Source: Methylophaga sp. OBS3
Lineage (GTDB): Bacteria > Pseudomonadota > Gammaproteobacteria > Nitrosococcales > Methylophagaceae
Assembly (NCBI RefSeq): GCF_026319325.1
Contig: NZ_JAPDMU010000003.1
Location: 248,001-312,000, forward strand
Reading direction: 5' to 3'
DNA length: 64,000 bases
The stretch's first letter is position 1; every line of letters starts with the position of its first letter. The translations under genes were made by a program, and so were the position numbers. The notes below the pieces were generated by a model. That model saw nothing but the letters and a program-made list of their open reading frames with translations, was not told the origin of the DNA and ran no database searches. Below are positions 19,475 to 29,811 of this stretch, one piece after another.

Positions 19475-20301
19475 TAGTTGATTCCTGCCAAGTAAAGTCC
19501 GGCAGCGAATACAGGCCCAGCCGCTAGTAAACTATCAATACGGTCTAACATGCCGCCATGGCCGGGTAATAATTGGCCACTGTCTTTGATATGGAAGCTG
19601 CGTTTAAACAAGCTTTCAAATAGGTCTCCGACAACAGAAACCAAGGCTGTCACCATGGTAATTAAAAACCATACGCCTGCTGAGATATCACCGGGCAAAC
19701 CAATGCTAACGCTCACCATATAAGCCAAAGTTGCCAATAAGACGCCGCCAGCTAGGCCTTCCCAGGTTTTATTTGGACTAATTGCGGTTGCCAATTTACG
19801 TTGACCAAAACGCTTACCAAAGAAATAACCACCTGTATCCATAAGCCATACGACAAACAACAGGTAAATAACCATTTGTGGTCCGACACCAGATAGCCCA
19901 TGAAGCCATAAACCACTGTATATAAATCCAGATAATGTGACGGTCATCAATACATGGCTAATCACTTTATTCTGCAATAAATTATCCAAACTATTAGGAA
20001 GCGCTTTATGTGCAAAGATCAATACAAAGGCCGTGATAGCTAACCAATAAGTGAGTAACGCCAGAAAGAAATCCTGACTAGAAACCAGCGGTAAACTACC
20101 TAATGAAATCAGTACAACAAGCAATACGAGGATTGAACGCCGCAGTGCTGACTTCATACCAGTCATGGTTAACCATTCCCATGCAGCCAAGACTGAAGCT
20201 AATACCAAAATTGCTAAGAAACCAATGCTTGGTAAGTAGAGAATAGCGAGAATAATTAGGGGGATTAAAACAGCTGCCGTCAACAAACGTTGCTTAAGCA
20301 T
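19474..20301 (-). CDS. cdsA: Phosphatidate cytidylyltransferase CdsA
   Basis: CdsA makes CDP-diacylglycerol from phosphatidate and CTP in the inner membrane. Start chosen at 20301 ([15 protein letters not shown]), which puts the first membrane helix right at the N-terminus; the open frame to 20367 lies within uppS. About 275 residues and several membrane helices. The CDS signature is intact at the C-terminus ([18 protein letters not shown] followed by MLDRID). Its start overlaps the uppS 3' end by 8 nt. Confidence 0.96.
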   Translation of the reverse strand: MLKQRLLTAAVLIPLIILAILYLPSIGFLAILVLASVLAAWEWLTMTGMKSALRRSILVLLVVLISLGSLPLVSSQDFFLALLTYWLAITAFVLIFAHKALPNSLDNLLQNKVISHVLMTVTLSGFIYSGLWLHGLSGVGPQMVIYLLFVVWLMDTGGYFFGKRFGQRKLATAISPNKTWEGLAGGVLLATLAYMVSVSIGLPGDISAGVWFLITMVTALVSVVGDLFESLFKRSFHIKDSGQLLPGHGGMLDRIDSLLAAGPVFAAGLYLAGIN

Positions 20302-21037
20302 CTTCAAGTCCTTGCAACTGCTCAGAGGTACGGCCGAAACGACGCTCGCGTTTAGCGTACCAGTCAATAGCTTGGTCTAATGCCTTGGCATTAAACTCAG
20401 GCCACAATGTATCCGTGAAATACAACTCGGTATAAGCAAGTTGCCAAATTAGGAAGTTACTGATCCGTTGTTCACCGCCAGTGCGGATAAAGAGATCAGG
20501 TTCTGGTAAATCAGCTGTAATAAGCTGTGATGACAAATCATCTTCGCTAAGCGAGTCAACTGAACGTTTGCCATCGACAACGTCTTTCGCCAATTTCTGC
20601 ATGGCTTGGCTTATGTCCCAACGGCCACCATAATTGGCTGCAATATTAATGGTTAAAGATTGATTTTCGGCTGTGAGCGCTTCTGCATCAGCAATTTTTT
20701 GCTGCAAACTATCCGAGAACCGGCTGATATCACCAATAATTTTTAAACGGATATTGTTCTTATGAAGACGTTTTACTTGGTTATCCAGTGCGTGACTGAA
20801 TAATTCCATCAACAGCTCAACCTCTTTACCTGGACGGCGCCAGTTTTCACTGCTAAACGCAAAAAGACTGAGTACTTCAACACCGGTTGCAACACAGTGT
20901 TTTACAATCCCTTCAACGGCACGAACACCAGCACGGTGTCCCATGAATCGAGGTTGAAGGCGCTGTTTTGCCCAACGACCATTGCCATCCATGATGATTG
21001 CAATGTGCCGTGGGATATTTCTGGCAGATGCCTGCAT
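20294..21037 (-). CDS. uppS: Undecaprenyl diphosphate synthase UppS (IspU)
   Basis: Cis-prenyltransferase that makes the C55 carrier for peptidoglycan and for the surface glycans encoded further right. 247 residues; catalytic Asp in IMDGNGRWAKQR, followed by GHRAGV, FSSENW and the C-terminal RTGGEQRISNFL motif. Upstream is frr (22 nt gap) and downstream cdsA overlaps; the frr-uppS-cdsA order is standard. Confidence 0.97.
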   Translation of the reverse strand: MQASARNIPRHIAIIMDGNGRWAKQRLQPRFMGHRAGVRAVEGIVKHCVATGVEVLSLFAFSSENWRRPGKEVELLMELFSHALDNQVKRLHKNNIRLKIIGDISRFSDSLQQKIADAEALTAENQSLTINIAANYGGRWDISQAMQKLAKDVVDGKRSVDSLSEDDLSSQLITADLPEPDLFIRTGGEQRISNFLIWQLAYTELYFTDTLWPEFNAKALDQAIDWYAKRERRFGRTSEQLQGLEDA

Positions 21038-21059
21038 ATAAAAGAGGTGAACCTTGCGG

Positions 21060-21617
21060 TTACACTTCCATCAAATCAGATTCTTTTTCAGCCAGAACGT
21101 CGTCAATTTTCTTGATAGTCGCGTTGGTCAGCTCTTGAATATTATCTTCTGCTGCGCGTGCTTCATCTTCAGAAATTTCTTTTTCTTTCAACAGATCTTT
21201 GACGGTACCGTTAGCATCACGACGAATATTACGCACTGCAATACGCGCATTTTCCGCTTCGTTTTTCGCCACTTTAACCAAGTCTCTACGACGCTCTTCA
21301 GTTAATGCTGGGATCGGTACACGAATCGTCATACCGGCACTGTTTGGGTTAACACCCAAGTCAGAAGTCATGATCGCTTTTTCGATGACTGACACCATAT
21401 TTTTTTCCCATGGTGTCACACTGATGGTACGAGAATCTTCAATACCAACGTTAGCTACTTGGCTCAACGGCACATCCGAACCGTAGTAAGGAACCATGAC
21501 ATGATCTAAAAGACTTGTGTGGGCACGACCCGCACGGATTTTAGCCATTGCAGTTGATAATGCTGCAACACTTTTTGTCATCCGCTCAGCGGCATCTTTT
21601 TCAATTTCATCAATCAT
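21060..21617 (-). CDS. frr: Ribosome recycling factor
   Basis: Frr splits post-termination ribosomes with EF-G. About 185 residues: three-helix coiled coil with inserted beta domain; [13 protein letters not shown] and [15 protein letters not shown] are family marks. Start chosen at ATG 21617 ([13 protein letters not shown], as in homologues) with GGA about 7 nt upstream; a TTG at 21629 would add four residues. Located 15 nt after pyrH. Confidence 0.96.
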   Translation of the reverse strand: MIDEIEKDAAERMTKSVAALSTAMAKIRAGRAHTSLLDHVMVPYYGSDVPLSQVANVGIEDSRTISVTPWEKNMVSVIEKAIMTSDLGVNPNSAGMTIRVPIPALTEERRRDLVKVAKNEAENARIAVRNIRRDANGTVKDLLKEKEISEDEARAAEDNIQELTNATIKKIDDVLAEKESDLMEV

Positions 21618-21632
21618 GTCTGAATCCAAATC

Positions 21633-22358
21633 CTATTTCACCAGTGTACCGACGTCTTTACCATAGACGATATCAGTCAGGTTGCCTTGTTGGTGCACGT
21701 CAAATACACGTAAAGGCATTTGTTGTTCTTGACACATTACGACCGCGGTAGTATCCATAACCGCAAGGCGATTATTAATAACTTCGTCATAACTTAAAGT
21801 TGAATAACGAACTGCATCCGGGTTTTTACGCGGATCAGCGTCATAAACACCATCTACTTGCGTTGCTTTCAACATAAGATCGGCACCGATTTCAACGGCC
21901 CGTAAACTGGCTGCTGAATCAGTCGTAAAGAAAGGATTACCTGTACCAGCCGCAAAGATGACCACACGGCCTTTTTCAAGGTGGCGGATCGCACGACGGC
22001 GCAGGTAATCTTCACAGACTTCATGAATGCGGATGGCTGACATCACACGACAAAATGTGCCGTTACGCTCCAGCGCATCCTGCAAAGCCAACGCATTCAT
22101 GACGGTAGCCAACATCCCCATATGGTCGGCGCTAACGCGATCCATACCATTTGCGGCCAGACCTGCACCACGGAAGATGTTGCCACCTCCGATAACAATA
22201 CCGAGCTCAACACCTTGTTTATTGAGTGATGAGATTTCCTCGGCAAAACGAGCAATCACTTCCGGTTGAATACCGTATTCGGCATTCCCCATAAGAGCTT
22301 CACCACTTAGTTTCAGTAAAACCCGTTTGTATACCGGCTGATTGCCCGCTGCTGTCAT
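21633..22358 (-). CDS. pyrH: Uridylate kinase PyrH
   Basis: PyrH phosphorylates UMP to UDP. It belongs to the amino acid kinase fold; [14 protein letters not shown] at the N-terminus, [10 protein letters not shown], and [12 protein letters not shown] are the nucleotide and UMP binding segments. 241 residues, equal to E. coli PyrH. It begins 3 nt after tsf in the rpsB-tsf-pyrH-frr order. Confidence 0.97.
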   Translation of the reverse strand: MTAAGNQPVYKRVLLKLSGEALMGNAEYGIQPEVIARFAEEISSLNKQGVELGIVIGGGNIFRGAGLAANGMDRVSADHMGMLATVMNALALQDALERNGTFCRVMSAIRIHEVCEDYLRRRAIRHLEKGRVVIFAAGTGNPFFTTDSAASLRAVEIGADLMLKATQVDGVYDADPRKNPDAVRYSTLSYDEVINNRLAVMDTTAVVMCQEQQMPLRVFDVHQQGNLTDIVYGKDVGTLVK

Positions 22359-22361
22359 CGA

Positions 22362-23243
22362 TTAATTACCTCGTGCTTGTGCCATAACTTCTTCTGCGAA
22401 GTTATCAGCTTTTTTCTCAATACCTTCACCAACTTCAAAGCATGCAAATGCTTCAACGGTAGCGTTAGCTTTCTTGACCAGTTTTTCAACAGTTGTATCT
22501 GGGTCTTTAACAAATGGTTGACCCAATAATGTTACTTCGTTGACAAACTTGCTCATGCGGCCTTCAATCATTTTTTCAACGATTTCTTCTGGCTTGCCAC
22601 TTTCACGAGCTTGAGTCGCTACGATATCACGCTCTTTCTCAATCAGTTCTTGAGACAGTTCATCTGATGAAATAGCTTGTGGACGGCTTGCAGCAACGTG
22701 CATTGCCAAATCACGAGCTAAGTCGATATCAGTACCCGTTAATTTAACCATTGTGCCGATACGGTCGCCGTGACGGTATGAACCAATCACACCATTTTCA
22801 GCTTGCATCAAAGTAAAGCGACGAACTTGAATGTTTTCACCGATTTTAGCGATCAATGATTGACGTTTAGTATCAATCGTTTCACCACTGTCTAAAGTCA
22901 GTTGTAACAAGCTGTCCAGATCAGCTGGTTGCTCCGCTAACACTTTCTTAGCAACGGCATCAACGAAATTGATGAAGTCATCAGCTTTAGCAACGAAGTC
23001 TGTTTCTGAGTTAACTTCCAGCATGACAGCTTGTTTACCATCAGCAGTAACTTCAATTGCAATGATACCTTCTGCAGCAACACGATCAGCTTTCTTGTCG
23101 GCTTTAGCCAGACCAGACTTACGCATCGCTTCGATAGCAGCGTCGATATCACCGTTAGATTCAACCAGCGCCTTTTTGCATTCCATCATGCCTGAGCCAG
23201 TACGCTCACGCAGTTCTTTAACAAGTGCAGCAGTAATTGCCAT
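22362..23243 (-). CDS. tsf: Elongation factor Ts
   Basis: EF-Ts is the nucleotide exchange factor for EF-Tu. 293 residues; N-terminal UBA-like domain [20 protein letters not shown], then the two-fold core with SETDFVAK. It is separated from rpsB by about 100 nt holding a strong hairpin, which may set the rpsB to tsf ratio. Confidence 0.98.
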   Translation of the reverse strand: MAITAALVKELRERTGSGMMECKKALVESNGDIDAAIEAMRKSGLAKADKKADRVAAEGIIAIEVTADGKQAVMLEVNSETDFVAKADDFINFVDAVAKKVLAEQPADLDSLLQLTLDSGETIDTKRQSLIAKIGENIQVRRFTLMQAENGVIGSYRHGDRIGTMVKLTGTDIDLARDLAMHVAASRPQAISSDELSQELIEKERDIVATQARESGKPEEIVEKMIEGRMSKFVNEVTLLGQPFVKDPDTTVEKLVKKANATVEAFACFEVGEGIEKKADNFAEEVMAQARGN

Positions 23244-23274
23244 CTTTAAAACCCTTAATCTATTTGTTTATGGT

Positions 23275-23326
23275 TGGCCTCAAGGCCACACATACAACAC
23301 AGGCCCGCCTTGTAGGGCGAGCCTGT
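23275..23326 (-). promoter_or_regulatory. rpsB-tsf intergenic hairpins (attenuator-like)
   Basis: On the minus strand an 11-bp stem with one G-T pair (ACAGGCTCGCC with GGCGGGCCTGT, 23299-23326) and 6-nt loop is followed by a smaller TGGCCT/AGGCCA hairpin (23275-23288). There is no T run, so it is more likely an attenuator or RNA-stabilising element than a full terminator. Confidence 0.6.
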
Positions 23327-23343
23327 TATGAAAGCGTCAGTGA

Positions 23344-24096
23344 TTACTCAGCTGCCGCGTCTGCATTAGTTTCTGCAACTTCAACGAATTCTTCGTTGCT
23401 GTCACCAGTCGTTACTGTTGCACGACCTTCTAAAATCGCATCAGCGATGTTAGCAGTGTACAAACGAATCGCACGCATTGAGTCATCGTTACCTGGGATA
23501 ACGTAATCAACACCATCTGGGTTGCTGTTTGTATCAACAACAGCGATAACAGGAATACCTAATTTGTTAGCTTCTTGAATAGCGATACGCTCATGATCAA
23601 CGTCGATAACAAATAATGCATCTGGCAGACCGCCCATTTTGCGGATACCACCGATACTTTTTTCCAGTTTTTCTTGTTCACGTGACAGGTTCAAAACTTC
23701 TTTCTTTTTCAAACCTTCAGTTTTACCGCTTTCAATCATTTCTTGGATGCTTTCCAGACGTTTGATTGATTGGCGAACAGTTTGATAGTTAGTCAACATA
23801 CCACCTAACCAACGACGGTTAACGTAAGGCATGTTGCAACGTTCTGCATCTTCACGAATTGCATCTTGAGCGGCGCGCTTAGTACCAACAAACAGAATAC
23901 GGCCTTTTTTAGAAGCCAGTTTGCTGACAAAATTCAGCGCATCGTTGAACATTGGCAAGCTGCTTTCCAAGTTAACGATATGAATGTTGTTACGTTTACC
24001 AAAGATGAACTGACCCATTTTTGGGTTCCAGTAACGTGTTTGGTGACCGAAGTGAACGCCAGCTTCAAGCATTTGGCGCATTGTAATTTTAGCCAT
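23344..24096 (-). CDS. rpsB: 30S ribosomal protein S2
   Basis: S2 assembles late on the 30S subunit and binds S1. 250 residues; [20 protein letters not shown] and [16 protein letters not shown] are typical, with a short acidic Ala-rich tail. First gene of the rpsB-tsf-pyrH-frr run; divergent from map. Confidence 0.98.
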   Translation of the reverse strand: MAKITMRQMLEAGVHFGHQTRYWNPKMGQFIFGKRNNIHIVNLESSLPMFNDALNFVSKLASKKGRILFVGTKRAAQDAIREDAERCNMPYVNRRWLGGMLTNYQTVRQSIKRLESIQEMIESGKTEGLKKKEVLNLSREQEKLEKSIGGIRKMGGLPDALFVIDVDHERIAIQEANKLGIPVIAVVDTNSNPDGVDYVIPGNDDSMRAIRLYTANIADAILEGRATVTTGDSNEEFVEVAETNADAAAE

Positions 24097-24265
24097 GGTT
24101 ATACCTTTAATAATATGGGGTTAATCCTCCATGTACCCCAGCAATCGACTACGCTGAACTGATTCAGGCAGCACCCCGATAGCTGTGCCGGCACATGTGT
24201 GATTTATCCTTGCTGCGACATGCTGCAAGGCGCGCATATTATTCCACAATTACCACACAAAACAA
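24097..24265 (-). promoter_or_regulatory. rpsB promoter and structured leader
   Basis: On the minus strand TTGTTT (24260-24265) and TAATAT (24236-24241), spaced 18 nt, form a plausible sigma-70 promoter. The roughly 130-nt leader that follows contains a CCTTGC/GCAAGG hairpin (24208-24230) and GTGCCGGCAC (24185-24194). Gammaproteobacterial rpsB leaders are known to bind S2 for feedback control; whether this one folds as the known motif was not tested. Confidence 0.5.
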
Positions 24266-24373
24266 AGTGAATCGCTTCAATCTCAGATAATCTCTGCGTC
24301 TGACTGGCATCAGATAGTTTAATACGGCAAACTACTCAGGTTTACATCATTTAAATCAGGATTATCCAGCACC

Positions 24374-25138
24374 ATGGCTGTGACCATCAAAAACGCTGAA
24401 GAAGTTGAAAAAATGCGCGTAGCCGGTCGGCTCGCAGGCGAAGTACTCATGATGATTGGTGAGCATGTTCAACCGGGCATCACCACCGATGAACTCAACC
24501 AAATCTGCCACGATTATATCGTTAATGTTCAGGATGCTATCCCTGCCCCACTTAATTATCATGGTTTTCCTAAGTCTGTGTGCACATCAGTCAACCATGT
24601 GATTTGCCACGGTATTCCCGGCGATAAAAAGCTGAAAGATAGCGATATTATCAACATTGACGTTACCGTGATAAAAGATGGCTACCATGGCGATACCAGC
24701 AAAATGTTCCATGTTGGTAAAACATCCATTTTGGCTCAACGCTTGGTAAAAGTCGCTCACGAATCAATGATGATTGGCATCGAAATGGTGAAACCTGGGG
24801 TTCGATTAGGGGATATTGGTTACGCTATTCAACAACACGCTGAGAAAGAAAATTTTTCAGTTGTGCGTGAATACTGCGGCCATGGTATCGGTAAAATTTT
24901 CCATGAAGATCCACAGGTTTTGCATTACGGCACACCGGGTACCGGTATGGCATTACAAGCAGGCATGACTTTTACCATTGAACCGATGATTAATGCGGGT
25001 AAACGCCATGTTCGACAGCTTCCTGATGGTTGGACTGTTGTTACCAAAGATCGCTCATTATCAGCACAATGGGAACATACCATTCTGGTGACAGATGATG
25101 GGTTTGAAATCCTCACGCTACGTGATGAAGAACGATAA
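24374..25138 (+). CDS. map: Type I methionine aminopeptidase
   Basis: Map removes the initiator Met from new proteins. 254 residues of the pita-bread fold; metal ligands lie in INIDVTVIKDGYHGDTS (two Asp), CGHGIGKIFHE (His), TIEPMI (Glu) and near the C-terminus AQWEHT (Glu). Divergent from rpsB across 277 bases and followed by glnD 14 nt downstream, as in E. coli. Confidence 0.97.
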   Translation: MAVTIKNAEEVEKMRVAGRLAGEVLMMIGEHVQPGITTDELNQICHDYIVNVQDAIPAPLNYHGFPKSVCTSVNHVICHGIPGDKKLKDSDIINIDVTVIKDGYHGDTSKMFHVGKTSILAQRLVKVAHESMMIGIEMVKPGVRLGDIGYAIQQHAEKENFSVVREYCGHGIGKIFHEDPQVLHYGTPGTGMALQAGMTFTIEPMINAGKRHVRQLPDGWTVVTKDRSLSAQWEHTILVTDDGFEILTLRDEER

Positions 25139-25152
25139 TTAAGGCCTAATGA

Positions 25153-27792
25153 ATGACACAGCCCGACCTTACTTCCATTTGGGATCTCGGCAAGGCTGAT
25201 AGCAGCGTTGCCTGTCGTGCTTTACTGAAAACGGCACAACAAACACTGCATGATAAGTTTATGGATGGACAAGCTGATATTGATTGGCTTGTTCATCAAC
25301 AAGCGCATTACGTCGACGAAGTTCTTCAAGCGCTCTGGCAAAAACACTTACCTAATGACAGCCCAGTAACGTTAATCGCCGTTGGCGGTTATGGTCGTGG
25401 TGAGTTACACCCTTTTTCAGATGTAGATCTCCTCATTTTGTTGGATGAATCCGTTGCTGAACATCCCCCAGAAGCCCTGTCATCATTTTTAACTGAGCTA
25501 TGGGACATTGGTCTTGAAATTGGTCACAGCGTTCGTAGTTTGCACGAGTGTCGTACCCAAGCAGAGGACGACATTACCATCGCCACGAATTTGCTCGAAG
25601 CAAGATTTCTATGTGGTGACGAAGTCTTATTTAAATCTTTACAACAACTGACAGTTTCAAACCAGACTTGGGATAACAGACTGTTTTTTGAAAGAAAGCG
25701 TCAGGAACAAATTGAGCGTCATCGCAAATATAACGAAACTGCCAATAATCTTGAACCCAATCTCAAAGAGTCCCCAGGTGGATTACGTGACATCCAAGTT
25801 ATTACTTGGGTTGCCCAGCAACATTTTGGCGTTCGAAACCTAGCTGGCTTAAATGCCAAAGGTTTTCTCGCACAAAGCGAGTTTGAAAGTTTAGATAAAT
25901 CCAGACGTTTTTTATGGACTGTTCGTTTTGCCCTGCATCATCTAGCGGGTCGCAAACAAGAAAAGCTGATGATCGACTATCAGCGTCAAATCGCCAAAAT
26001 ATTGGGCTATCAAGATACTGAAGAGCGCATGGCCGTCGAGCACTTTATGAAAGATTATTATCTTTGTGCCCGGGCTGTTGGCCAAATGAATGCCTTACTG
26101 TTACAGATCTTCGAAGAAAATATCATCTTGGCGGATGCGCCTAGAGATATCCAACCACTTAATCGCCGCTTTCAATCTCATAATGGTTACTTGGAAACGA
26201 TCAACTCGGGTATTTTTGCTTTCTACCCCTATGCACTTCTAGAAGTCTTTCTGATTCTGCAACAAAACCCACAATTAAAAGGCATTCGTGCAGCTACCAT
26301 TCGTCAGATCCATGCCCATTTACATCTGATTGACCGCCGTTTTCGGGCGGATATCAAGAATCGCAGCTTGTTTATGGAAATCATCCGTCAGCCCAAAGGC
26401 GTGACCCATGAGTTTCGTAGAATGAATCAACTTGGCGTTTTGGGTGCTTATTTACCGGGTTTTGGCAAAATCGTCGGCCAAATGCAGCATGATCTTTTCC
26501 ATGCCTACACTGTGGATGAACACACCCTATTCTTAGTCGCAAATTTACGCCGATTCTCTTGTGCAGAATTTAATACCGAGTTTCCGCTTTGCTCAGAGGT
26601 GTTTTATCAACTGGCCAAACCGGAGCTGCTCTATATTGCCGGTATTTTTCATGATATTGCTAAAGGTCGTGGTGGTGATCACAGCGTTTTAGGCGTTGCT
26701 GATGCCAAAGCTTTTTGTGAGCAACACAGCATCAGCAAATACGACACACAGATCATTACTTTTTTGGTTCGCCATCATTTATCGATGTCATCAACGGCTC
26801 AGCGCAGTGATATTGAAGATCCAGAAGTGATAAAGAACTTTGCTGAGCTTGTCGGTAGTGTTGAACGCCTCAACTTCCTTTACCTTTTAACCGTTGCAGA
26901 CATTCGAGCCACTAACCGAAACCTTTGGAATAGTTGGCGAGACTCGTTGTTGAAGCAACTTTATCACAGCACCAGACAGTGGCTTGAACACACAGAGCAA
27001 CAGGCCAAAAGCACACAAGAGAAAAGCTACAAAAAATATCAACAAGCTTTGGATGAACTCACTGAACAAGGTTTTAATCCTCAAGATGTGACTACGCTCT
27101 GGCAGGATTATGGGCTGGATTATTTTTTACGTCATAGCGTCGATGAACTCGTTTGGCATAGTAAAAACCGGTTGGCCGATCCTCATAAGGAGCCGATGAT
27201 TATTGTCCGCCAGCATAATGAGCCTTCGACACTAGAACTGTTTATTTTCAGTCGAGACCGTCGTGGGCTATTTGCGGCAATGACATCAACGCTTGAGCAA
27301 TTACAACTCAATATTTTGGACGCCAAGATCAATACTACTGATGATGGTAATACCCTCAATACCTTTATTGTTAATGGCGCCAGTCAGCGCCATAAAGATA
27401 TCGTTGAGGCTATGCAATCTCAGCTGGCCAAAGAGACACTCATTAGTGGTTATAAACCCGCTATCATGCCGCGTACCAGCCGATTATTTAAAACAGAGCC
27501 AACCATTACGTTTAAAGAGAATAGTCAGCAAAACCATACCTCAATGGAACTTTACACACATGATCGGCCCGGCTTAGTGTCAGCCGTCGCGCAAGTCTTG
27601 TTTTCGCAGAACCTACAGTTAATCAATGCCAAGCTGACAACACTGGGTGATCAAGTTGAAGACGTCTTTTTCATCACAAATGATGATGACAATGCATTGA
27701 GTGAAAATGAGCAGAAAATTCTATTATCTGAGTTGAAAACAAAATTGATGCAGCAAGCCGAGCAACAACATTCACACCTTGTCAGTTTTTAA
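25153..27792 (+). CDS. glnD: Bifunctional uridylyltransferase/uridylyl-removing enzyme GlnD
   Basis: GlnD is the cell's glutamine sensor: it uridylylates PII (GlnB/GlnK) when nitrogen is scarce and removes UMP when glutamine is high. 879 residues: nucleotidyltransferase domain with GGYGRGELHPFSDVDLLI (about residues 75-93), GlnE/PII-UT helical region, an HD phosphohydrolase domain (IFHDIAKGRGGDHS) and two C-terminal ACT domains (LFIFSRDRRGLFAAM and ELYTHDRPGLVSAV). AAGG lies 8 nt before the ATG. It should act upstream of the NtrC/sigma-54-type amtB promoter at 10.5 kb. Confidence 0.97.
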   Translation: MTQPDLTSIWDLGKADSSVACRALLKTAQQTLHDKFMDGQADIDWLVHQQAHYVDEVLQALWQKHLPNDSPVTLIAVGGYGRGELHPFSDVDLLILLDESVAEHPPEALSSFLTELWDIGLEIGHSVRSLHECRTQAEDDITIATNLLEARFLCGDEVLFKSLQQLTVSNQTWDNRLFFERKRQEQIERHRKYNETANNLEPNLKESPGGLRDIQVITWVAQQHFGVRNLAGLNAKGFLAQSEFESLDKSRRFLWTVRFALHHLAGRKQEKLMIDYQRQIAKILGYQDTEERMAVEHFMKDYYLCARAVGQMNALLLQIFEENIILADAPRDIQPLNRRFQSHNGYLETINSGIFAFYPYALLEVFLILQQNPQLKGIRAATIRQIHAHLHLIDRRFRADIKNRSLFMEIIRQPKGVTHEFRRMNQLGVLGAYLPGFGKIVGQMQHDLFHAYTVDEHTLFLVANLRRFSCAEFNTEFPLCSEVFYQLAKPELLYIAGIFHDIAKGRGGDHSVLGVADAKAFCEQHSISKYDTQIITFLVRHHLSMSSTAQRSDIEDPEVIKNFAELVGSVERLNFLYLLTVADIRATNRNLWNSWRDSLLKQLYHSTRQWLEHTEQQAKSTQEKSYKKYQQALDELTEQGFNPQDVTTLWQDYGLDYFLRHSVDELVWHSKNRLADPHKEPMIIVRQHNEPSTLELFIFSRDRRGLFAAMTSTLEQLQLNILDAKINTTDDGNTLNTFIVNGASQRHKDIVEAMQSQLAKETLISGYKPAIMPRTSRLFKTEPTITFKENSQQNHTSMELYTHDRPGLVSAVAQVLFSQNLQLINAKLTTLGDQVEDVFFITNDDDNALSENEQKILLSELKTKLMQQAEQQHSHLVSF

Positions 27793-27797
27793 CTCAT

Positions 27798-27825
27798 AAA
27801 AAAGGGATGGCAAAAGCCATCCCTT
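27798..27825 (-). terminator. Terminator of the comEA-like gene, between convergent genes
   Basis: AAGGGATGGC and GCCATCCCTT (27802-27811 and 27816-27825) form a 10-bp stem with an AAAA loop. On the minus strand it is followed by a T run, so it terminates the comEA-like gene; it may also stop glnD transcripts from the other side, where there is no T run. Confidence 0.88.
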
Positions 27826-27849
27826 CATTAAAACATTCTCTAAAACTAT

Positions 27850-28119
27850 CTATTCACCAACGGTGGCTTGCTCAGCCAATTGAGATGCTTTGGCCTCGCC
27901 AATACCTTTAACATTAATGGCATCTTCAACTGACATGAAGTCACCATTTGTTTCACGATAAGCAACAATATTCGCCGCTGTTGCAGGTCCAATACCGTCA
28001 ATAGTTTGCAGCTCATCAACTGTGGCAGTATTGATATTTACTTTATCAGCCGCGAAAGACATACCAGATACCAGCATCAATGCCAGCAATGTAGAAATAA
28101 TCCATTTCTTGAACATCAT
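27850..28119 (-). CDS. ComEA-like helix-hairpin-helix protein, exported
   Basis: An 89-residue protein with a signal peptide (ISTLLALMLVSGMSFAA) and one ComEA-type double HhH domain: VNINTATVDELQTIDGIG and VEDAINVKGIGEAK. ComEA proteins bind incoming DNA in the periplasm during natural transformation; small forms like this are widespread in gammaproteobacteria and not all have a proven role in uptake. A second ATG one codon in is possible. Monocistronic with its own terminator. Confidence 0.88.
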   Translation of the reverse strand: MMFKKWIISTLLALMLVSGMSFAADKVNINTATVDELQTIDGIGPATAANIVAYRETNGDFMSVEDAINVKGIGEAKASQLAEQATVGE

Positions 28120-28230
28120 CCTTAACTCCTTGTTCTGATTAAATAATGGTTCTCCTGAACCATGTGTGAGATTAATCCAATTAGAAGTCCGTTGACAAGT
28201 TTTATTATGAAAGAGCGTCTAAATGATATA

Positions 28231-29190
28231 TCAGGCGTATTGCTTTTCCATGGCTAAAATCAAATTACTGATATCCGATTCTGGAAGTAGATTTATGCCT
28301 GCTGCACCAGCCCTGCCACCGCCCGTTGTAAATTGACTAGCAACGCTATCAGCACCACTACGATTAGATAATGGCGCTCTGATGCTGACCATGTAGTTAT
28401 TAGAATTGACCGGGGTAAGAATTAAATGTGCTCTATCAGGAAACTCATTTGCTAACTCATTACCCCATACGCCACTGACTCGACGTGCCCACTTCTCATC
28501 GGGTAACTCAAATAGGGCCACAGCACTCGACAGATAACGTGGTTTTGTCGATTTTGCTAATGCTATATCGTTTGCAAAACCATTTTGGAGAGTTGAGAAA
28601 ATTTCCGACTCTTTGATAATAAAATCGAAGGGCGACACATACTTAACACAAGCTAGGAATAAATCAGCTGGATGATAAAATAAATCATCTACAGAACTTC
28701 CATACCCATTGTAATTCAGTAGTGTGCCAAGGGTTTGTAACTGAGAGATTTGGACTTCTGATAGCAATGCCTCTTCAGCAAGCATTAATCCAGTAGATAG
28801 TAAGTTATCACCAAATGCAGCGGTCATTGCCCATAGGTGAAACCTATGGCCCAAGAACCTATCAACAATTAATGCTGTACAAACGTTTGGAGCCAAATCA
28901 ATTAATGCTTGTAAATTTTTATGTTTAGGAATATCACCTGATTGATGGTGGTCAGCGTAAAAAACTGTGGCGCCCTCACTTAATATTTTGTTGAGTCCAG
29001 CCAAATTTTTTTCCATCGAAATATCTAGTGCAGTCACATGATCTGAGGATTGCACTTCAAGTTTCTGCAGCAATTTTATGTCTCGCTTAACCCCTGTCAC
29101 TAGAGTTGATTGTTGCGGTTCGGCTAGACGCAATTGAACTAAAGAGCAAATGCCGTCTGCATCGCCATTGAAAACATCAAAATAAGCCAT
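28231..29190 (-). CDS. DHH-family phosphoesterase (possible PAP/oligonucleotide phosphatase)
   Basis: A 319-residue DHH phosphoesterase. Metal motifs are visible in order: NGDADG (Asp10, Asp12), ALDISM (Asp56), YADHHQS (Asp80-His81-His82), and AAFGDN; the DHHA1-like C-terminal substrate motif reads TGGGRAGAAG, with Arg where GGGH is usual. Relatives include NrnA, which degrades nanoRNA and 3'-phosphoadenosine 5'-phosphate (PAP). It starts 3 nt after cysC, so a role in hydrolysing the PAP released by PAPS-dependent sulfation is attractive, but this is inference from context. Last gene of the glycan cluster. Confidence 0.82.
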   Translation of the reverse strand: MAYFDVFNGDADGICSLVQLRLAEPQQSTLVTGVKRDIKLLQKLEVQSSDHVTALDISMEKNLAGLNKILSEGATVFYADHHQSGDIPKHKNLQALIDLAPNVCTALIVDRFLGHRFHLWAMTAAFGDNLLSTGLMLAEEALLSEVQISQLQTLGTLLNYNGYGSSVDDLFYHPADLFLACVKYVSPFDFIIKESEIFSTLQNGFANDIALAKSTKPRYLSSAVALFELPDEKWARRVSGVWGNELANEFPDRAHLILTPVNSNNYMVSIRAPLSNRSGADSVASQFTTGGGRAGAAGINLLPESDISNLILAMEKQYA

Positions 29191-29193
29191 GAT

Positions 29194-29805
29194 TTAGTTT
29201 TGAATAATATTTTTCTGTTTCAGGTAAGAGATGACTTGCTCTGCACAAGTATCAATATCAAACTCAGCTGTGTTTAAAACTATTTCAGGTTTCTCTGGAG
29301 ATTCATATGCCGAGTCAATACCGGTAAAGTTTTTGATTTCTCCACGTCTGGCTTTTTGATATAAGCCTTTGGGATCCCTAGTCTCACAAACAGCAAGAGG
29401 TGTATCCATATGAATTTCTACAAACTCACCTTCCGGCATTAAATCACGAACCATTTGACGGTCAGATCTAAATGGGGAGATAAAAGCGGAAAGAACGATT
29501 AAGCCCGCATCCGAAAAGAGTTTTGAAAGCTCACCAATACGACGAATATTTTCGACCCTATCAGCGTCACTAAAGCCAAGATCTTTATTTAAGCCGTGAC
29601 GAACATTGTCGCCATCTAGGAGATATGTATGATGTCCAAGTTCAAATAAGCGTTTTTCTACCGCATTGGCGGTGGTCGATTTACCCGATGCACTAAGGCC
29701 GGTAAACCACAAGATACATGGGCGTTGGCTGTTTCTTTCAGCCCTTTCCGACTTGGTGATGGTTTCTGCATGCCAGATAATATGTTCAGCCACGTGTTTA
29801 CTCAT
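29194..29805 (-). CDS. cysC: Adenylylsulfate (APS) kinase CysC
   Basis: CysC phosphorylates APS to PAPS. 203 residues with P-loop GLSASGKST (residues 36-44), the DGDNVRHGLNKDLGFS segment and ISPFRSDRQMVR. It is free-standing, not fused to CysN. The neighbours are a phosphoglycosyl transferase 6 nt upstream and a DHH phosphoesterase 3 nt downstream, with a sulfotransferase in the same cluster at 43.1-44.2 kb. That context suggests PAPS for glycan sulfation rather than, or as well as, assimilatory sulfate reduction. No ATP sulfurylase gene is in the window. Confidence 0.93.
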   Translation of the reverse strand: MSKHVAEHIIWHAETITKSERAERNSQRPCILWFTGLSASGKSTTANAVEKRLFELGHHTYLLDGDNVRHGLNKDLGFSDADRVENIRRIGELSKLFSDAGLIVLSAFISPFRSDRQMVRDLMPEGEFVEIHMDTPLAVCETRDPKGLYQKARRGEIKNFTGIDSAYESPEKPEIVLNTAEFDIDTCAEQVISYLKQKNIIQN

Positions 29806-29811
29806 CCATTA

